Assembly (NCBI RefSeq): GCF_001310895.1
Contig: NZ_BAZS01000010.1
Location: 1-64,000, forward strand
Direction: 5' to 3'
Length of the DNA stretch: 64,000 nt
Origin: Virgibacillus halodenitrificans JCM 12304
Lineage (GTDB): Bacteria; Bacillota; Bacilli; Bacillales; Amphibacillaceae
A model generated the notes under the pieces. That model was not told the origin of the DNA, searched no databases, and was given only the letters and a program-made list of their open reading frames with translations. Shown piece by piece: positions 44,768-53,522 of this stretch (positions within the stretch are counted from its first letter, which is position 1; every line of letters starts with the position of its first letter). A program made the position numbers and the translations under genes.

Positions 44768-46048
44768 CTAATTTCTCCAAACTACATGTTCATTTCCAAA
44801 CCCAAAGAACTTTTCCTGTGCTTCATACCCAACGAGTTGCTCTGTGAATAACATGCCTTGCACCTCTACACGATCATCTAAATAACTACCGTTTTTGTCA
44901 CGCACATGTTTCATATAATCGACGAGTTCACGCAAGCCTGTGATGGCATACTCAACTCTGGCGGTGTGTTTTACTTCCCCGATAACGAGCTTGTTTAAAT
45001 CACTTGATGCTTTATCATAAACTTCTACTAAAATATCCGGTCTACCACTCCAATAGGTAGAAGTATCAAAGCCACGCCCAAAAAGTTCCTTGGCCAAGTT
45101 AGCTGACTGTTCAATAGAATCTAATTTTCGGTCAAGGAAGGGATGACCATTTTTCCGCACTTCCTCTGTGGAAATGCGAAACCTAATCTGACTTGAGCCA
45201 GTTGAATCATGATAGATATGATAGACGAGTGTATCATCTTCCCAAGCAGCAACTAGGTTATTGCGACCGTCCATCAGCTGGAGTTCGGAATCCGTGCTAT
45301 TTTCTTTAATTAATTTCACAACCCAATACAGTTCAAAAAGCACATCCTCTTCCTCAGGATAAACGAATGTCTCGCGTAGTAATTGCTCAATCTCTGTTTG
45401 ATTGACATCACCGTCCATAATTCTCCTGTATTCTTGAAGAATGGAAGCGGCCTTATTATATAGTGGATTGCGTTGCTTCAAGGTATCAATGATCATACGG
45501 TTGGTCACCTTACCCTCACTGCTGCCGACCTTTGACAAGTAAACATTCTTGGTAAATACGTTGTGTAGCGATTGCTTTAGACTACTCCATTCTCGAAACC
45601 ATTCATACTTTTCAAAATGCCCGCTATCAATATCCTGAAATAAGATTTTATGCAATGTTTGAATGGTTTCCAACAAAACCAAGTTTTCTTTGATTCCATA
45701 TTCCCGGTTACGTTCGTTGACGGAAAATACCGTTTTATCTCTTGTACTTATTCTCGCAGGTTCGTTTAACGTTCTATGCCAATTGATTTGCCCCTTGACT
45801 TGTCCGTGGTAAACATGTTGATTTACAGAAGTAGAAGTTTTGAATCTCCTGATAAGCCTTGGGAGATCTTGCACAAATGCTATCACCTCAGGCTTCAACA
45901 TAAAGTGGATTTTCAGTAGCTGATCCATTTGGGAAATGTGCAAATCTGTTTTTTTTACGAAAGAATTCAGACCGACCTTTCCCGACTTCAAATAAATGAT
46001 CAAGAACTCACTAATTTCTTCTAATAATTGATCCGCACTACGTTTCAT
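44768..46048 (-). CDS. McrC-like nuclease subunit (PD-(D/E)XK), partner of the large McrB-like ATPase
   Basis: A 426-residue protein. The N-terminal two-thirds is helical and unrecognised except for GQVKGQINWHRTL, which recalls the GxIDW-type motif of McrC/DUF2357 proteins. The C-terminal nuclease core shows RPDILVEVYD followed by VIGEVKHTARVEYAITGLREL, a PD...ExK arrangement. It begins four bases after the ATPase stop and is almost certainly in the same operon. Likely a modification-dependent restriction nuclease, by analogy to McrC. Confidence 0.7.
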   Translation of the reverse strand: MKRSADQLLEEISEFLIIYLKSGKVGLNSFVKKTDLHISQMDQLLKIHFMLKPEVIAFVQDLPRLIRRFKTSTSVNQHVYHGQVKGQINWHRTLNEPARISTRDKTVFSVNERNREYGIKENLVLLETIQTLHKILFQDIDSGHFEKYEWFREWSSLKQSLHNVFTKNVYLSKVGSSEGKVTNRMIIDTLKQRNPLYNKAASILQEYRRIMDGDVNQTEIEQLLRETFVYPEEEDVLFELYWVVKLIKENSTDSELQLMDGRNNLVAAWEDDTLVYHIYHDSTGSSQIRFRISTEEVRKNGHPFLDRKLDSIEQSANLAKELFGRGFDTSTYWSGRPDILVEVYDKASSDLNKLVIGEVKHTARVEYAITGLRELVDYMKHVRDKNGSYLDDRVEVQGMLFTEQLVGYEAQEKFFGFGNEHVVWRN

Positions 46049-46051
46049 ACA

Positions 46052-48883
46052 TTACTCCTTTATATGAAAAAAATCCTGCGCAAACTGTGTCAAGCGCTCT
46101 TCTTCCACCACAGGCAATTCACAAACCTGTTCAATAAACGAGAGGATATCATGATCCAATAGGCCTTCAAATTGTGGAAGTACATAAAGAATGATCGCCG
46201 AGGTGAAATCCGCATCCACGCTTGTATATCGAGCAATATCTTCAATGATTGCCGGACCAATTTGTCGGTATTGGTTTATCTTCTTCCAAATTGTAGCTAA
46301 ATAATCGCTGTATTCGTAGCTCATCAGGTTCCATTTTTCAAGGAGAGACCCCACCAGATTGCTATCAATATTTCTTGGTACGCCTACAGGAATAAAAGCA
46401 AACCGTCTCATAAACGCATAACTCATTTCATAAAGGGAAGCTTTGTCCAGCGTGTTCATTGTCCCAATCATGCGCCAGTCATTTGGAATGACATATTCGT
46501 GATTATTCGGCAATACTTCAGAAACCTCTTTTTGTGGATACAGAGATATTGATTCTCCACTTTCAGACTCAAAATTTAACGTCACCTCATCACCAGTCAA
46601 AGCCGAAAAGAGAGAGCCAAATGCTTTATCAATATCTGCCCGGTTCATTTCATCAATAATTAACCATTTATTTATTGGCTGATTTGTATCGCTATCCTTG
46701 AAACAATCCAAAAATAGTCCGGGATTGAAGGACAATGTCCCATCACTCTTTGGGCGATAACCGCCAATGGTTTCATAAGTAGACCAGTCAGAAGTAGCTG
46801 TAGCCATCTTGAAATCTGCTCCAAAAGCGTCACATATCTCTTTTGCCAACTTAGACTTCCCTGTTCCAGGAGGGCCAGTGAGAATAATGTGTTTTTGGTT
46901 GATTAACGCTGTCTTGATTTGGCGAAGCAGTTGATATTTCTCTTCGAAAAACAATCCCTGTAACGTGATTTGCTTGTCAAAGGAGAGGGAAGGGATTTCT
47001 ACAAAGTCATCCAATTGGATTGGTTCTTCCGGGTTGGATGGTATTTCTTTCTGTAGTACTGACTCCCTCTTATTCGGGTGAAAAACAGCTTGTTCTAAAT
47101 GTTCATTATTATGGATGCGATATTGTGATTTAGACTGGTCTTTGAATCGATTTTTGACAAGCTCAAGTGTATTTTTATGCATTTCCTGTAGTTCCTTGTC
47201 TTCTCTAAACTTCTCCATAGGCAGTGACACTAAGGCAATTTGTTCTTCATTTTCCTTCATTTTAAAAAGCTCTATTTCAACAAATACCTTCTCATTCAGC
47301 TCACTCGCTGGCAAAGTAATACTAGCCATTGTCTGATTTTCTTTATTTTTTACAAACCCGGTAACAAGCCAACTGCAAAAATCTACGTGCAGCTTGCGCC
47401 CTGAACGAAATGTCACTGCCATTCGTTGGTCGCCAAGAGCTGATACGCCAAGGCTCATCATTGTCTGTTTTACAAAGTCAAAAGCCCAATTGGCATCTTC
47501 ATAAGAGTTGAAAATAGACGTGAACGTATTAGATAGCGACATAGGGACTTTTTCGGCATTGCTCCCGTTGTTTTCCATGAACTCAGGTATTATCTCAGCA
47601 ATTTTCTTTTCCATTTCTTGATAGGAGAATGATGCTATATCCATTAACTCCATATTCTTTTTGCCAACACGCTCATGTTGGGAACCGTAGTCTAAGCCAA
47701 AGCGAACACCTTTCTCGCTAATAGATATAAAAAGTTGTGCAGCAAGTTTATGGGATTTTAACTCCTTTGAATAAACCGCTAACCAACATTCTGTATCCCC
47801 GAAGTTTTGTTTCCATTCGAAACCATTTAGACTGCTGTCTAATTCAATACCAAGGTCTGTAACCACTTTCATATTCTCCATTGCGTTTCGTATGTGCTCT
47901 AACATCAACTTTACTTTTTCTTTAAAGGAATCATAGTAAATCTGGAAAAGAATCGTGAAATTCGTCCAAGCCTGCAGAATATTAGTATCGTATTGGCTGT
48001 TTACTTCTTCCTTGATGCGCTCGATATCGTCAACAGTGAGTTCATTGTTCGTTAAATAGTAATCAAGTATCTTAAAACGGATTTTTCTGATTTTCTCTTG
48101 GTTACGGTAAAGTTCCCGCTTGTCTTCAAGAATATCTTGATCCATTTGTTTGATTGCTTCAATAAAGACAGTTTCATCCTGTTTAAACCGGCTTAGTTTT
48201 TCAGCGAATTTATATAAGTACTCTACTGCACTTTCCAGTTTTAATATATCGTATTGAGAAACACAGAAGAAAAAATCCTGTATATCCAACATATTCAAGG
48301 AATATCCTCTGTCGTTAAGAAAGTCTTTTACAGTTACACAAATATCATAATAATCCTGATAGTTCTTTCCGACTCCACTCAATTTTTTGTTAATACCAAG
48401 CATCTTCTTCGTATACTTAAATACTTCTTCTTTATACAACGGATATTTTTCATAATTATAAGCAGCCAGGAGGTAACCGAATAAAGGTGCTCCTAAGCTA
48501 ATATCCTTTTTCCACTCTTTCCCTTGTTCTCTGAATTTTTCTATTCTGTCCTGTAAAGAAACCTCCTCATTTTCATACAAATTACTTAATAGATTAACAG
48601 CGGCAAGAGGATTGTTTTTCACAAAATCCTGCAAGTCACTGGTGTTGCTCCAGTGCACAAAACTACCAGATTGTGGATTGCTTAAAACTATCTTTTTAAT
48701 CGTTTCGACAATGTTGTTCTCTGTTATAGTTTCTTCTCTGAAATACGTGTTCAACTCCAACAATATTTTCAACTTGTACGTCTCATCGTAAGTAGGTGTT
48801 TCTTTGAAACTCAGATATCGCTTGAATGCGCTTTCTATGTAATTGTCTTTTAATAGATCTTTTTTCAGTTCATTATTTTTCAT
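46052..48883 (-). CDS. McrB-like AAA+ ATPase with large N-terminal domain
   Basis: A 943-residue protein. The last third is an McrB-type AAA+ motor: Walker A LTGPPGTGKSK at about residue 668, DWSTYETIGGYRP, Walker B WLIIDEMNRADIDKAFG, and sensor GTMNTLDKASL. The first 630 residues match no domain I recognise. They contain a helical region with KKIRKIRFKILDYYL and a central region resembling a nuclease-regulator or DNA-reader domain. Canonical McrB is about 460 residues with a short DNA-binding domain, so this is roughly double size and probably recognises a different substrate. It pairs with the downstream McrC-like gene. Confidence 0.75.
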   Translation of the reverse strand: MKNNELKKDLLKDNYIESAFKRYLSFKETPTYDETYKLKILLELNTYFREETITENNIVETIKKIVLSNPQSGSFVHWSNTSDLQDFVKNNPLAAVNLLSNLYENEEVSLQDRIEKFREQGKEWKKDISLGAPLFGYLLAAYNYEKYPLYKEEVFKYTKKMLGINKKLSGVGKNYQDYYDICVTVKDFLNDRGYSLNMLDIQDFFFCVSQYDILKLESAVEYLYKFAEKLSRFKQDETVFIEAIKQMDQDILEDKRELYRNQEKIRKIRFKILDYYLTNNELTVDDIERIKEEVNSQYDTNILQAWTNFTILFQIYYDSFKEKVKLMLEHIRNAMENMKVVTDLGIELDSSLNGFEWKQNFGDTECWLAVYSKELKSHKLAAQLFISISEKGVRFGLDYGSQHERVGKKNMELMDIASFSYQEMEKKIAEIIPEFMENNGSNAEKVPMSLSNTFTSIFNSYEDANWAFDFVKQTMMSLGVSALGDQRMAVTFRSGRKLHVDFCSWLVTGFVKNKENQTMASITLPASELNEKVFVEIELFKMKENEEQIALVSLPMEKFREDKELQEMHKNTLELVKNRFKDQSKSQYRIHNNEHLEQAVFHPNKRESVLQKEIPSNPEEPIQLDDFVEIPSLSFDKQITLQGLFFEEKYQLLRQIKTALINQKHIILTGPPGTGKSKLAKEICDAFGADFKMATATSDWSTYETIGGYRPKSDGTLSFNPGLFLDCFKDSDTNQPINKWLIIDEMNRADIDKAFGSLFSALTGDEVTLNFESESGESISLYPQKEVSEVLPNNHEYVIPNDWRMIGTMNTLDKASLYEMSYAFMRRFAFIPVGVPRNIDSNLVGSLLEKWNLMSYEYSDYLATIWKKINQYRQIGPAIIEDIARYTSVDADFTSAIILYVLPQFEGLLDHDILSFIEQVCELPVVEEERLTQFAQDFFHIKE

Positions 48884-49636
48884 AATATCACCTCACTGAT
48901 ATGTAGTGTGTAGTTTGATTATAACGTAAAGTGAAGGGATATTATAAATTAGATGTACCAAAGCATTCTAAATTACATATTTAGGAAAGTTCTTGCAAGA
49001 GATACAAGATGTTTTTAGAACAACAGTGTACGAGACATTCTTTTGGTTTTATTCTTTTAAGTATTCTAATTAGGGAATAGGAATCTTCATCATTAAACAG
49101 GTAGTTTTTACATTGTTATAATCCTGTCTCACCGTTTGGGCAACTTTCCATGATAGTTTTTTAATGAGCGCCTCATGCCGTTTTTAAAGATGATCTTTGA
49201 ATTTGTGTTCTAAGTATTTGTAAAAGTTTAGTCGAACTATTGATGAGTTGAACGATGGACGGGGAAAATTTAAAAAAAGGGCTTTATTCGCTTTTCAATT
49301 AAACTGGCAAAGAATTTTCTTAATCTAGTTCAAAAAAATAGGACTTGAGTAGCTAATCTGACTACAACCCTCTGTATTTTGGAACGCATCAAGTGATATA
49401 AGGAAATTTAAAAACAATTCTATTATAGATAGAATTGACTAACCTGACAGCGGAAAGTCATGTTATAGAGGTGGTTGGAGTTCAAATCTATGTATACTCA
49501 AGCCAAATAACAATTCTTTAACGCTTAGTGATTTAAAAACTTACTTATGTGGCCTTTTCTAAATACCTTTTTAGATAGTAGGTATGGAGAATTTTGTTCC
49601 AGAAAATAGTATCTAATTCAAATACAAACTGTAAGA
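48884..49636. other. Gene-poor stretch before the McrB-like gene
   Basis: About 750 bases with no credible reading frame, tRNA or repeat. A GTTCAAATC at about 49470 resembles a tRNA T-loop, but no acceptor stem or anticodon arm folds around it. AT-rich with a TATAAT-like region near 48920 that may hold the minus-strand promoter of the McrB-like operon. Confidence 0.5.
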
Positions 49637-49993
49637 TTACAATCTTTCTGCCTTTATAATAGGTTCTTCAATAACAAGCTGATAGCATTGTTCTAGTAGT
49701 TCATATTCACTTTGGGTTATTAAATGAGAGTGGGCAATTTTATTTCTAATGGGAATTAATTGGTTAAGCATTTTTAATTGTGCTGCATTAATATGTGGCA
49801 GAACGTTTGGATATTTTCCAAAGAAGGCGATAAGTTCATGGTAATAAGAAGTTTGTTCATCTCGCTTTTCATATAGTATTGACACCCATTGGTGCCCAAA
49901 TTTTTTCAGCATATTTGCTTTTATAATTAAACGTAAATGGTTTTCGATCTCATACAGCATTGAATAAGCTTCTTTCATAAGAAGTGTGTTCAT
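49637..49993 (-). CDS. HEPN-domain protein (Swt1-type), possible RNase
   Basis: A 118-residue all-helical protein. The motif RNKIAHSH near residue 83-90 fits the HEPN Rx4-6H active-site signature, preceded by EIENHLRLIIKANMLKKFGHQW, a segment shared by Swt1-type HEPN domains. Many HEPN proteins are ribonucleases in toxin-antitoxin or abortive-infection systems. No MNT partner is beside it. AAAGGAG sits nine bases before ATG 49993. Confidence 0.65.
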   Translation of the reverse strand: MNTLLMKEAYSMLYEIENHLRLIIKANMLKKFGHQWVSILYEKRDEQTSYYHELIAFFGKYPNVLPHINAAQLKMLNQLIPIRNKIAHSHLITQSEYELLEQCYQLVIEEPIIKAERL

Positions 49994-50080
49994 TCACGGA
50001 GACTCCTTTCGAGGTTTAGTTATTGTTAATTTCGACAAAAGTAGATAAATACCTTTTAAAAATATAAGATGATTGCATTT

Positions 50081-50149
50081 CGTATGAAAGAACGTTAGCA
50101 ATACGGTCTTAAAGGCGCACGTCGTGCACCTCAGTTCTCAAAACGTTAA
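50081..50149 (+). pseudogene. Displaced 3' end of rpsI (ribosomal protein S9), integration scar
   Basis: Read in frame from 50081: RMKER, a TAG, QYGLKGARRAPQFSKR and TAA. The last 16 residues are the conserved C terminus of ribosomal protein S9, and MKER aligns with the B. subtilis sequence just before. There is no upstream rpsI. A detached gene 3' end like this is typically left when an integrative element inserts at that gene; rpsI is a known target of Firmicute elements. The TAG and Lys to Gln changes show that this copy is not translated as S9. Confidence 0.8.
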
Positions 50150-50168
50150 TATATCTACGTTTCAAGGC
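50142..50168 (+). repeat. Candidate att repeat, left copy
   Basis: AAAACGTTAATATATCTACGTTTCAAG starts in the last codons of the rpsI fragment. A related sequence, AAAACGTTGATATACGTTTCAAG, occurs at 57965-57987 in the same orientation. TTGACCACAAGTGACCAT follows at 50245-50262. The remainder of 49994-50427 contains an extended TGGTATAAT (-10 at 50292-50297), likely the promoter of the kinase operon. Confidence 0.5.
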
Positions 50169-50427
50169 TTTTTTCACTTATGAGAAAAGGGTTTTTTTAT
50201 ACCTGAAAAGTGCTTTTGATCACATTAGGTCCACGAAAATTTTATTGACCACAAGTGACCATATTTCATTTAAAATAATTCTAATTTTTGGTATAATATT
50301 CCTAAGCATTATTGTAAAATTAGTAAAAATAAGATATATGTTGTGTGATGAAATTACTAAGTAAGTGGTCATTCAATAGTTCTATTAGAGGATGTTCCTA
50401 AAAAATATAAGCATATGGGGGAAATTC

Positions 50428-51354
50428 ATGAGAGCACCTGAATTAACGAAAGATGACGTTTATACACTATTAGGCATTAACAAAGATGTGGTTACAGAGT
50501 TGGAGTATAAAGACCGAGGTGGACAGAAGACAGTCTTCACCTGCAAAATAAACGGAGTAAAATTTGCTCTAAAGTTCTGCGATGTAACTGACGCTGAATC
50601 AAAAGAAAATCAACGCGAACAACAAGAAAGTGAATCTGATCAGGCAGACAATGTAGCACTATCTAGAGCCAAAAGGGAAATTGACATTATGCATAGGGTG
50701 GATTCACCTACTTTGGTTAAACTAGGTCCTATTGGCCTGAATCTAGCAGATTTAGAAAATAAAAAAATACTTTATTTCTCAGAGGAATATATTGATGGGT
50801 CAGACTTGTATTATTTAATCTCACAAGGAGCAATAAGTTATTTACAAACTGTTGAATTAGCCATTGATATCACTACTGCAATTAAGCAACTATGGAATAT
50901 AAAAATGGTACACAGAGATATAAAACCAAAAAACATAATGAGAAGAATAGATGGTAGCTATGTATTACTTGATACAGGAATTGCTTTTGATATACACGGA
51001 GAAACATTAACAGCTGCTTTCCATTTAGTTGGCTCTCAGATATATATGTCTCCCGAACAACTTAGTGGTTACAGAAGAGAACTTGATTTTAGGTCGGATT
51101 TATTTTTACTTGGAATAGTATTGTATGAAGTATCTACTGGACAACACCCTTTTTTTCAAAGTGGATTAAATACATACCAAATTTTTGCAAATATCACAAC
51201 AAATAATTTAGTTCCACCATCGAAGTTAGTTAGTGATTTTCCGAAGAAGCTTGAAAGAATTATTACAAGACTATTAGCAAAAGAACCTCACTTAAGATAT
51301 AAGACCTGTGACCAACTATTAAAGCAGCTATATAGTCAAAGGGAGGAACTATAA
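50428..51354 (+). CDS. Serine/threonine protein kinase
   Basis: A 308-residue cytoplasmic Hanks-type kinase with no transmembrane or sensor domain. The VAIK-like lysine is in VKFALKFCD, the catalytic loop is HRDIKPKNIM at about residue 161, the metal-binding motif is LLDTGIAF (DTG instead of DFG), and YMSPEQLSGY replaces the APE motif. There is an acidic, Gln/Glu-rich insert around residues 55-75. GGGGGAA precedes ATG 50428. The next gene follows after two bases. Position among restriction systems suggests a defence role, but its target is unknown. Confidence 0.85.
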   Translation: MRAPELTKDDVYTLLGINKDVVTELEYKDRGGQKTVFTCKINGVKFALKFCDVTDAESKENQREQQESESDQADNVALSRAKREIDIMHRVDSPTLVKLGPIGLNLADLENKKILYFSEEYIDGSDLYYLISQGAISYLQTVELAIDITTAIKQLWNIKMVHRDIKPKNIMRRIDGSYVLLDTGIAFDIHGETLTAAFHLVGSQIYMSPEQLSGYRRELDFRSDLFLLGIVLYEVSTGQHPFFQSGLNTYQIFANITTNNLVPPSKLVSDFPKKLERIITRLLAKEPHLRYKTCDQLLKQLYSQREEL

Positions 51355-51356
51355 TA

Positions 51357-52565
51357 ATGAAATTGTATGCACAACAAGGATATGGCAAGGGAGATAAAAT
51401 CCATACTGGTTTTGACCGAGAGTTTCTAGATGGTGTATTGCTTTCACCAAGAGATGAAAAACCTGCAAAAATGAGAAGTTTTATTAAGGAGATTCAGACA
51501 GAATATCCTAATGCTGAATTACTCTTTGATCCTCAATTTTACTATTCATTGTATATTGATGGGACGAGTAAAAACCTTAACAATTGTAGCTACTATCCCG
51601 GTAATATAAAGTTATCTTCTTTACGCTCCTTCCGAAAGTTGCATGATTTTGTTTTTCAGAGTTTAGAGTATCAACAGAAATTAGGGTTGGGTACATTAGT
51701 TTCACCAAATATATTAGTCCCAAATTTTAGTGACAGACAGGCGCAAATCGCTTTAAGCTTAGCTGAGGAATCGGCAATAATTGCTGAAGATAAAGGGAAA
51801 GCTCTATATGTTTCGCTTGTTTTTAGTGAAAGTGCTTTAAATGAAACACGTAATGTAAATGATTTTTTAAATGAGTTATCAACTTTAGATGTAACAGGAT
51901 ACTATATCACTATTGATCGTAAATCATCTGACTACAATCAGGATTTTGAGTCAGAGACTACTCTAGTGAACTTATTAACATTTATTTATTCTTTATCTGA
52001 AATAAATGAATACAAAGTGATAATGGGGTATTCAGATATTATTGGATTATTATATGTAGCCGTCGGAGCTTCTGGGTTTGGCACTGGTTGGTTTAATAGC
52101 TCAAGAAAGTTTACTGTACAGCAAAGGGTCCTGCCTAGTAGAGGAGGAAGACTTCCAAGGGAAAGATATACATCAATACCATTATTAAACACAGTATTAG
52201 CATCTGAGTTAGATTCTATTCAAACCCAGTTCAAAAGGAAGGGACTCAACTTCGATGACATCTTAAGTAATTCTGGTTATGAGCACATTATTAAAGCTGG
52301 TTCAAGTCCATCAGATACCTGGTCCCGTGGTATTAGCCATTTACAACATTGGTCTTCATTAAAAATTGCCAGCGAGGCTATATTTAGTAATCCTGATGAC
52401 ATATCTGATCGTTTAGATGATTTAGAAAATCATTTAAACACAGCAATAGTAAAATACCAATTGCTTTCCAACTTACCGATTCAACTTGAAAAATCATCCC
52501 AAGGTAATCATTTGTTTACTTGGTCTAACTCTTTAAAAAGATTCCGAGACTTACACCATGTTTAA
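51357..52565 (+). CDS. Kinase-associated protein, unknown family
   Basis: A 402-residue soluble protein I cannot place. Recognisable features are FDREFLDGVLLSPRDEKP near the start, LLFDPQFYYSLY, a central region with alternating strands and helices (ALYVSLVFSESALNET, GYYITID, YKVIMGYSDIIGLLYVAVGASGFGTGWF), and a helical C terminus. The alternating pattern and glycine-rich end of a late strand would fit a TIM-like barrel, but that is a guess. It starts two bases after the kinase stop, so the two are surely one operon. Its 3' end overlaps the opposing nuclease-like gene by 15 bases. Confidence 0.6.
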   Translation: MKLYAQQGYGKGDKIHTGFDREFLDGVLLSPRDEKPAKMRSFIKEIQTEYPNAELLFDPQFYYSLYIDGTSKNLNNCSYYPGNIKLSSLRSFRKLHDFVFQSLEYQQKLGLGTLVSPNILVPNFSDRQAQIALSLAEESAIIAEDKGKALYVSLVFSESALNETRNVNDFLNELSTLDVTGYYITIDRKSSDYNQDFESETTLVNLLTFIYSLSEINEYKVIMGYSDIIGLLYVAVGASGFGTGWFNSSRKFTVQQRVLPSRGGRLPRERYTSIPLLNTVLASELDSIQTQFKRKGLNFDDILSNSGYEHIIKAGSSPSDTWSRGISHLQHWSSLKIASEAIFSNPDDISDRLDDLENHLNTAIVKYQLLSNLPIQLEKSSQGNHLFTWSNSLKRFRDLHHV

Positions 52566-53255
52566 GTGTTTCTTCATTGCTTTCCCTACACCAACTAAGT
52601 AGAATGCTTTTCTCCTTGGTTGGTTTTTGTTTGCTTTTACATAGACAATCTTTTTACCTTTATTATCTAAACCTATAAGACCTACACCATTCTCTGTAAA
52701 AAGCTCACTATTTTTTAATGCTGGTTTAATATACTTCTCTGGCATAATCACCCATGAATAATGACTAAAACCAAAATATTGTGTGGCCTGGTAAAATGCT
52801 CTTCTCCAGTTATGAAGTTTAGCTTCATATGCATTAAATTCAACATTGGGTAGTATAAAAGTATTGCAAAGAGTATACGTATTATTATCTTTTGTATCGA
52901 TAATATTTGCTTTCTTTAAGGTATTAATAGCTCTTTTAATAGTTGTTTCGGTCAAAGCAAGTTTTTCTACAATATACCTTAATGATCGTGGTGCTTTATA
53001 ATGGAGTAAGGAGATAATTTGGGCATTTGTTAACTTAGATAAAAGTTCTGCCTGTTCAATATTAATATTATATTCTCCAATAATTTTAGCAGACACCAAA
53101 TCTGCTCTACCTTGCCAACAATCTACCTCACGTAACACAATTTCTTCCTTAAAAGAGTGAACCAAATAATTTTCATAATATGATACTAGACTATCTTCAA
53201 TGGTAGTTAGGGTTTCTAGGTTCTTTTCATAATTAGTAACTTCCTTGTGTATCAT
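52551..53255 (-). CDS. Winged-helix protein with PD-(D/E)XK-like nuclease halves
   Basis: A 234-residue protein. REVDCWQGRADLV (residues 42-54) offers the PD-like aspartate. A winged helix-turn-helix follows (LTNAQIISLLHYKAPRSLRYIVEKLALTETTIKRAINTLKKANII). Then NAYEAKLHNWRRAFYQATQYFGFSHYSWVI offers the ExK and a following helix. The nuclease motif thus seems split by an inserted DNA-binding domain. It may be a restriction nuclease or a regulator. It is transcribed convergently with the kinase operon and overlaps its last gene. Confidence 0.6.
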   Translation of the reverse strand: MIHKEVTNYEKNLETLTTIEDSLVSYYENYLVHSFKEEIVLREVDCWQGRADLVSAKIIGEYNINIEQAELLSKLTNAQIISLLHYKAPRSLRYIVEKLALTETTIKRAINTLKKANIIDTKDNNTYTLCNTFILPNVEFNAYEAKLHNWRRAFYQATQYFGFSHYSWVIMPEKYIKPALKNSELFTENGVGLIGLDNKGKKIVYVKANKNQPRRKAFYLVGVGKAMKKHLNMV

Positions 53256-53522
53256 AAATAACCCTCCTAGTTTCTCATTTTATCACAAAATAGGTACTTA
53301 TATTCCACTTGCTTTATTTTGACCGTAGAATTTATTTCTTTTATTTATATCTATTTGGTAAAATGATTAATATGGAGATATTTCCAACTCGTTTTTTTCA
53401 ATAGTAAAAAGGGTCTTTCCAATAAGAAGAAATTATTTTCCTCTAGCAAAGAAAAAGAAAATAATATTCTTTGATTTTGGTTATTAGTGTGAAGACTACT
53501 TAGATCATCTGGAGGATAAATA

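Noticed and set aside
49440-49510. Possible tRNA remnant around GTTCAAATC
   Set aside because: Only the T-loop sequence fits; no acceptor stem, D arm or anticodon arm can be formed around it.
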